Positions 7,707 to 11,373 of a DNA stretch of 11,373 nt are shown piece by piece. Both the position numbers and the translations under genes were made by a program. The first letter of the stretch is position 1. Every line of letters begins with the position of its first letter. The DNA lies in NCBI GenBank assembly GCA_012523535.1, contig JAAYII010000366.1:1-11373 (forward strand), in the 5' to 3' direction. The DNA is from Peptococcaceae bacterium (lineage in GTDB: Bacteria; Bacillota; Desulfitobacteriia; Desulfitobacteriales; Syntrophobotulaceae). Under the pieces are notes generated by a model. That model was not told the DNA's origin, ran no database searches, and saw only the letters and a list, made by a program, of their open reading frames with translations.

Positions 7707-8633
7707 ATGTATGATTTAGCGATTATCGGCGGAGGCCCTGCGGGGCTTACAGCTGCAATTTATGCGGCGCGTGGAGGTCTGAAAACCGTGGTGCTGGAAT
7801 CTATGATGCCAGGAGGTCAAGCCGCTTCTGCGGAAAAAATTGACAACTATCCAGGATTCCCTCAAGGTATTTCAGGCTTTGAGCTTACCAATGCTTTTTA
7901 CCAGCAGGCTATAAACCATGGAGCTGAGTTTATTTTTGAAACGGTAACCAAAATGGATTTAACAGAAACGATTAAAAAGATTTATACCGACCAGAGGACG
8001 ATTGAATGCAGGGCCGTTATTATTGCAGCCGGTTCCAAACCCAGAACCTTAGGGGTTAAAGGCGAAGATACCTTCCACGGCCGTGGGGTGTCTTATTGTG
8101 CAACTTGTGACGGAGCATTTTTCAAAGATAAAAAAGTGGCCGTAGTGGGCGGGGGCAGCATGGCCTTGGTGGAAGGTGAATATTTAACCAAATTTGCTTC
8201 GGAAGTAATAATAATAAACCCGCGCAATCAATTCCGGGCCCCTCAAACAGCATTGGAAAAAGCCCAAAACAACCCGAAGGTCAGATTTATTTTTGAAACC
8301 GCCGTTGAAGAAATACAGGGAGAGGAGAAGGTTGAAAATTTATTGTTGCGCCAGGTCAAAACCAATGAAAAAACCAACCTGCCGGTGGACGGAGTTTTTG
8401 TCTATATGGGTACCCAACCCAATACAAAATTTGCGGTTGCTTATTGCCAAACAGATGATAAAGGCTACATTATAACCGACCAATTGCTGAGAACAAATGT
8501 GGAAGGGGTCTTTGCCGCAGGGGATATTCGCAATACTCCTTTAAGGCAAGTGGCTACTGCCGTGGGTGACGGAGCCTTGGCTGCGGTTCAAGTAGAAAAA
8601 TATCTGTCAAGTCAGGACAAAAAAGAAAAATAA
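7707..8633 (+). CDS. Thioredoxin reductase-like FAD protein with atypical NADPH site
   Basis: 308 residues, the usual length of low-molecular-weight thioredoxin reductases. ATG at 7707 with AAAGG about 11 bases upstream, a rather long gap. FAD binding: GGGPAG at 8-13, MMPGGQ at 33-38 and the late AGD at 271-273. The redox disulfide is the classical CATC (C131, C134) in SYCATCDGAFF. The second Rossmann motif reads GGGSMALVE (148-156) where the family has GGGDSAxEE, and the NADPH-phosphate motif HRRxxxR is replaced by NPRNQFR (171-177). The GxGxxA skeleton and the last arginine remain. So disulfide chemistry through FAD is very likely, but NADPH as donor is doubtful; ferredoxin (as in clostridial FFTR enzymes), NADH or another donor are alternatives. 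No thioredoxin gene lies beside it. The LysM gene starts 77 bases downstream and might be co-transcribed. Confidence 0.9.
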   Translation: MYDLAIIGGGPAGLTAAIYAARGGLKTVVLESMMPGGQAASAEKIDNYPGFPQGISGFELTNAFYQQAINHGAEFIFETVTKMDLTETIKKIYTDQRTIECRAVIIAAGSKPRTLGVKGEDTFHGRGVSYCATCDGAFFKDKKVAVVGGGSMALVEGEYLTKFASEVIIINPRNQFRAPQTALEKAQNNPKVRFIFETAVEEIQGEEKVENLLLRQVKTNEKTNLPVDGVFVYMGTQPNTKFAVAYCQTDDKGYIITDQLLRTNVEGVFAAGDIRNTPLRQVATAVGDGALAAVQVEKYLSSQDKKEK

Positions 8634-8676
8634 TAAATACATTTATTACCATGTACAGACACTGAACGAACCAATA

Positions 8677-8710
8677 CTCCATACCATAATAGAAAAAAGG
8701 AGGTATGGAG
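8677..8710 (+). promoter_or_regulatory. Hairpin enclosing the ribosome binding site of the LysM gene
   Basis: CTCCATACC (8677-8685) is perfectly complementary to GGTATGGAG (8702-8710), with a 16-base loop. The ribosome binding site AAGGAGG (8697-8703) lies in the loop and the foot of the 3' arm, and the stem ends directly at the ATG at 8711. Folded, it would hide part of the ribosome binding site and crowd the start codon. Seen directly: the repeat. Inferred: translational control. Confidence 0.55.
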
Positions 8711-9070
8711 ATGGTTTTTGGAAAAAAACAACAACCCGGATTAGTGGATCAAGTGCTTGGCGGCTTGGCCGATTTGAGCAATCCATCCCAGCAATTGTCT
8801 CCTGATGGGATGATGTATTCCGATATATCCCCGATGGGCTATGGAACTGAACAAATGGGATATTACTGCCCTGGCATGGAACATGTAGGCATGGACATGG
8901 AGAGGGTTTGTCCGGAAGTCTATGTTGTTCAAAAAGGTGATACCATATATAAAATTGCTCAAAAATACGGTTTGGATTGGCGTACGTTGGCCGGCTACAA
9001 TCACCTTGGCAATCCCGATCTTATTTATCCCGGTGAAAGAATTTTTATTCCTCCTTATTGCTGTTCATAA
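8711..9070 (+). CDS. Small LysM-domain protein, likely spore coat/cortex associated
   Basis: 119 residues. ATG 8711 is chosen over the in-frame ATG at 8705 because AAGGAGG ends at 8703, seven bases before 8711 but only one before 8705. The C-terminal half (~70-114) is one complete LysM domain: YVVQKGDTIYKIAQKYGL, then NHLGNPDLIYPGERIFIP. This fold binds N-acetylglucosamine polymers such as peptidoglycan. The N-terminal half is low in complexity and rich in Met, Gly, Pro and Tyr (GMMYSDISPMGYG, YYCPGMEHVGMDM), with four cysteines overall (53, 67, 117, 118). There is no signal peptide or TM segment. A cytosol-made LysM protein with a Met/Tyr/Cys-rich part fits proteins assembled on the forespore, such as SafA-like coat factors, where secretion is not needed. 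That role is inference; the LysM call is secure. Confidence 0.88.
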   Translation: MVFGKKQQPGLVDQVLGGLADLSNPSQQLSPDGMMYSDISPMGYGTEQMGYYCPGMEHVGMDMERVCPEVYVVQKGDTIYKIAQKYGLDWRTLAGYNHLGNPDLIYPGERIFIPPYCCS

Positions 9071-9083
9071 GAATACACTTAAT

Positions 9084-9109
9084 GGGCCGGCTCAAAGCGA
9101 GTTCGGCCC
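9084..9109 (+). terminator. GC-rich stem-loop after the LysM gene, no U-tract
   Basis: GGGCCG (9084-9089) pairs with CGGCCC (9104-9109), and inside it CTC (9091-9093) with GAG (9099-9101), separated by a small internal loop. It begins 14 bases past the LysM stop. The sequence after it (TACATTGATATTT) has no proper T-run, so it may be a weak terminator or an mRNA 3'-end stabiliser. Confidence 0.4.
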
Positions 9110-9204
9110 TACATTGATATTTAATAGAATCCTTTACATGATAATAAACATTGTTGCAAGACAAAATTTTCTAGCATCCTTTAATAAGATGAGGGAAAAT
9201 TAAT

Positions 9205-9290
9205 AATGAGCTCACAGATCTTAGCAAGGTGGTTTGCGTATTGTCTGATTGCCATCGATAGTTAAGATTTTGTGAGCTCATTTTATTTTA
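9205..9290 (+). terminator. Large stem-loop with T-rich end, possible terminator or small structured RNA
   Basis: AATGAGCTCACA (9205-9216) is perfectly complementary to TGTGAGCTCATT (9271-9282); the stem continues with ATCTTA (9218-9223) against TAAGAT (9263-9268) past a G/TT mismatch. The 39-base loop contains a further small hairpin, GCAA (9224-9227) with TTGC (9234-9237). It ends in TTTTATTTTA (9281-9290), so it can act as an intrinsic terminator for plus-strand transcription. The loop is much longer than a plain terminator needs. The region 9110-9204 before it is AT-rich with no gene I can support. Confidence 0.5.
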
Positions 9291-9312
9291 ATCCATAACA
9301 ATTTTCATTTTA

Positions 9313-9321
9313 TGCTAAAAT
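9313..9321 (+). promoter_or_regulatory. Possible extended -10 promoter for the PBP gene
   Basis: TGCTAAAAT at 9313-9321 matches an extended -10 (TG, one base, then TAAAAT) and lies 29 bases before the ATG at 9351. I see no good -35 box at 16-18 bases upstream. A sporulation sigma factor is possible if the gene is a true spoVD, but I cannot recognise its boxes. Confidence 0.35.
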
Positions 9322-9350
9322 ATAGAAAAACACTGCGAGAGGAAAACAAC

Positions 9351-11373
9351 ATGGCCAAACGAAACAAAATTAATTTCAGAGAGTTTTTTATTTATTCGGT
9401 ATTGGGCATCGTTTTTATTCTCCTTCTAGGCAGGCTCTTATATTTGCATGTTATTTTTGCCCCCGAACTTAAAGCAAGGGCTGCCATGCTCCATAACAGT
9501 AATCAACCCGTAATGATTTATGAAAGAGGAATGATTGTTGACGCCCAAGATAATATACTGGCTAAAAGTGTACCCACCCGGGATATTTATGCCGATCCCA
9601 AAACTATGACCGCTTCTTTAACCAAAAGCAACAGCGATATGACGGAGGAAGAATTAAAGGCAAAAAAGAAGGAAATAGCGGAAAAATTGGCGGATATCTT
9701 GGATAAAGACAGTGAAGATATTCTTAACCTGCTCCTGCAAAACTCCTCCTGGGTCAGTATTGCCCGGCAGGCGGATATAGAAAAAGCCAATCGGGTTGCG
9801 GAGTTAAAAATTCCGGGTGTTGGCTTTACAGATACATATAAGAGTGTGTATCCGGCCGGTACAATGGCGGCTTCCGTTTTGGGTATTGTAAATATGGCAG
9901 GAGACGGGGTAGAAGGATTGGAATATTACTATAATGATGAGCTTAACGGTGATGTGGATTTTAAAGTAGAAGATTCAAAGACAGCTGACGGTTATTTGAG
10001 CTTGGCGCAGGATAATGTGCAGACCGGTTTTAATTTAAAGCTTACCTTGGATTCAACAATCCAGCATTTAATTGAGCAAGAGTTGGACAGTATTATGGAA
10101 AACGGCCAGCCGGCCAGGGCGACTATTCTGGCCATGGATCCTATGACCGGAAAAATTTTAGGAATGGGATCAAGACCTACTTTTGATCCGAACAATTACG
10201 GCCAAACTAAAGAGGAACAACGGAAAAATTTAGCCATCAGCATGAATTATGAGCCTGGTTCTACTTTTAAAATTATAACCGGAGCAATAGCGCTGGAAGA
10301 AGGTGTTGTTACCCCGGAAAAAAAGTTTAACGACCCCGGTTATATTATTGTGGGCTCCAGAAGGATCACCAACTGGGATTCTTACCGCAAGGCCCATGGT
10401 GTGATATCTTTTACAGAGGGCATGAAGCTTTCTTCTAATGTAGTTCTGGCTCAAGTCGTCGCGGACTTGGGCAAGGATACTTTTTATACATATTTAAAAT
10501 CCTTTGGTTTCGGCAGTAAAACGAAGATCGATATCGCCGGAGAAGAACAAGGATTGCTTATTGACAAAAAAAACGTCAAGTCTCTGGAACTGGCCACCAT
10601 GTCCTTCGGACAAGCAAATCTGGTAACTCCTATCCAATTGTTAACAGCCATATGTGCGGTTGCCAACGGCGGCAACCTGATGCAGCCATATATTGTGGAG
10701 AAAATAACAGACCAGGATCACCGGCCAATTGTCACCAAAAATCCCAAAGTGGAAAGGCAGGTTTTATCAAGAACAACCAGCAAAACCATGACGGATATCC
10801 TGGTAGAGGTCGTGGAGAGCGGGACCGGAACCAGTTCAAAAATTCTGGGAATAAAGGTTGCCGGTAAAACCGGGACCGCCCAGAAAATTGATCCTCAGAC
10901 AGGGGGCTATTCAAAGACGGATTTTGTTACTTCTTTTGTAGGCTTTGCTCCCGCTGACAATCCTAAAATTGCTGTCCTGGTTATTGTTGATAGCCCTACA
11001 AAGGGTATTCCCCAGGGTGGGACTCAGGCCGGGCCTCATGTTAAAGCCATTATTGAGGGAGCATTGCAGTACTATGGAATACCGGTGTCTTCACAAACGC
11101 CCAGTGATATATCCAACCTGGAGGATTTGCCTTCCATTGAAAATCCACAGGAAGAGCCTGTCATTCCCGAAGGGACGCCCGGTAAGGACGAAGTAGTTGT
11201 TCCCAATGTTTTGGGGTTGACCATGAGACAGGCAGGACAAAAATTGGGCGAAAGCGGGCTGCGTTATGAATTTAGCGGATCCGGTCTGGCAATTAACCAA
11301 TTCCCTCAAGCGGGTAAAATTATTAACCAAGGGGATACGGTCAAAGTCGAATTCAGTCCGGAAGGACCAAACA
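9351..11373 (+). CDS. Class B penicillin-binding protein (SpoVD/PBP2B-like) with PASTA domain, 3' partial
   Basis: The frame is open from the ATG at 9351 (AGAGG at 9338-9342) to the window end: 674 codons, no stop, 3' end missing. A short basic N-terminus and one TM segment (~13-34) anchor it, followed by the class B marker ERGMIVDAQDNILA and the pedestal/dimerisation domain up to ~220. The transpeptidase domain has all three active-site motifs: STFK with catalytic S304 and K307, SSN at 361-363 and KTG at 506-508. After a Pro/Glu-rich linker (~580-612) a PASTA domain starts near 615 (VVVPNVLGLTMRQAGQKL). Role: cross-linking of septal or spore-cortex peptidoglycan outside the membrane. One PASTA is typical of SpoVD and two of PBP2B; the window stops before this can be decided. 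The usual upstream neighbours mraZ, mraW and ftsL are absent. Enzyme class is secure, the SpoVD/PBP2B choice is not. Confidence 0.93.
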   Translation, partial: MAKRNKINFREFFIYSVLGIVFILLLGRLLYLHVIFAPELKARAAMLHNSNQPVMIYERGMIVDAQDNILAKSVPTRDIYADPKTMTASLTKSNSDMTEEELKAKKKEIAEKLADILDKDSEDILNLLLQNSSWVSIARQADIEKANRVAELKIPGVGFTDTYKSVYPAGTMAASVLGIVNMAGDGVEGLEYYYNDELNGDVDFKVEDSKTADGYLSLAQDNVQTGFNLKLTLDSTIQHLIEQELDSIMENGQPARATILAMDPMTGKILGMGSRPTFDPNNYGQTKEEQRKNLAISMNYEPGSTFKIITGAIALEEGVVTPEKKFNDPGYIIVGSRRITNWDSYRKAHGVISFTEGMKLSSNVVLAQVVADLGKDTFYTYLKSFGFGSKTKIDIAGEEQGLLIDKKNVKSLELATMSFGQANLVTPIQLLTAICAVANGGNLMQPYIVEKITDQDHRPIVTKNPKVERQVLSRTTSKTMTDILVEVVESGTGTSSKILGIKVAGKTGTAQKIDPQTGGYSKTDFVTSFVGFAPADNPKIAVLVIVDSPTKGIPQGGTQAGPHVKAIIEGALQYYGIPVSSQTPSDISNLEDLPSIENPQEEPVIPEGTPGKDEVVVPNVLGLTMRQAGQKLGESGLRYEFSGSGLAINQFPQAGKIINQGDTVKVEFSPEGPN

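Noticed and set aside
8922..9203. 93-codon frame overlapping the LysM gene and running into the intergenic region
   Set aside because: The LysM domain is plainly encoded in the other frame; this frame has no ribosome binding site and no recognisable sequence.
1..11373. A defence, phage, CRISPR or biosynthetic system spanning several genes
   Set aside because: No repeat array, integrase, toxin-antitoxin pair, restriction gene or biosynthetic enzyme set is visible; the genes belong to separate housekeeping or envelope units.

Overview
The window looks like chromosomal DNA of a spore-forming, probably anaerobic member of the Firmicutes (Clostridia; a Peptococcaceae/Desulfitobacteriaceae-type genome is my best guess). 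The reasons are strong AGGAGG-type ribosome binding sites, frequent TTG and GTG starts, a DnaD-type primosome protein beside a DnaI/DnaC-type helicase loader, a UPF0182 membrane protein, a small LysM protein of spore-coat character and a SpoVD/PBP2B-like transpeptidase. The taxon is inferred from gene content and style only. I see no phage, IS element, CRISPR array, tRNA or rRNA.

Layout. (a) 1-1526, plus strand: the 3' part of a beta-CASP metallo-beta-lactamase RNase-like gene whose N-terminus lies outside the window. (b) 1538-2128, minus strand: an HD-domain phosphohydrolase-like gene, convergent with (a) and interrupted by one in-frame TAA. (c) 2307-3894, plus strand: a replication-initiation pair, DnaD-like protein then AAA+ helicase loader, closed by a clear intrinsic terminator. 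(d) 4041-4595, plus strand: a one-TM, surface-exposed protein with an Ig/CARDB-like domain. It converges on (e) 4693-7503, minus strand: a 936-residue UPF0182 membrane protein; a hairpin between them probably terminates both. (f) 7707-8633, plus strand: a thioredoxin reductase-like flavoprotein with a good promoter and an atypical pyridine-nucleotide site. (g) 8711-9070, plus strand: a small LysM protein whose ribosome binding site lies in a perfect inverted repeat. (h) 9071-9350: non-coding, with two stem-loops and a promoter. (i) 9351 to the window end, plus strand: a class B penicillin-binding protein with a C-terminal PASTA domain, open at the window edge.

These are mostly housekeeping or sporulation-type genes in short transcription units, not one operon or one obvious system. 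The functional links I can defend are the DnaD/loader pair, which would cooperate to load the replicative helicase, and a loose cell-envelope/spore theme (LysM protein, PBP with PASTA). I found no convincing new multi-gene system. The points most worth a second look are the altered NADPH motifs of the TrxB-like enzyme, the hairpin over the LysM start, the nonsense codon in the HD gene, and the large stem-loop at 9205-9290.
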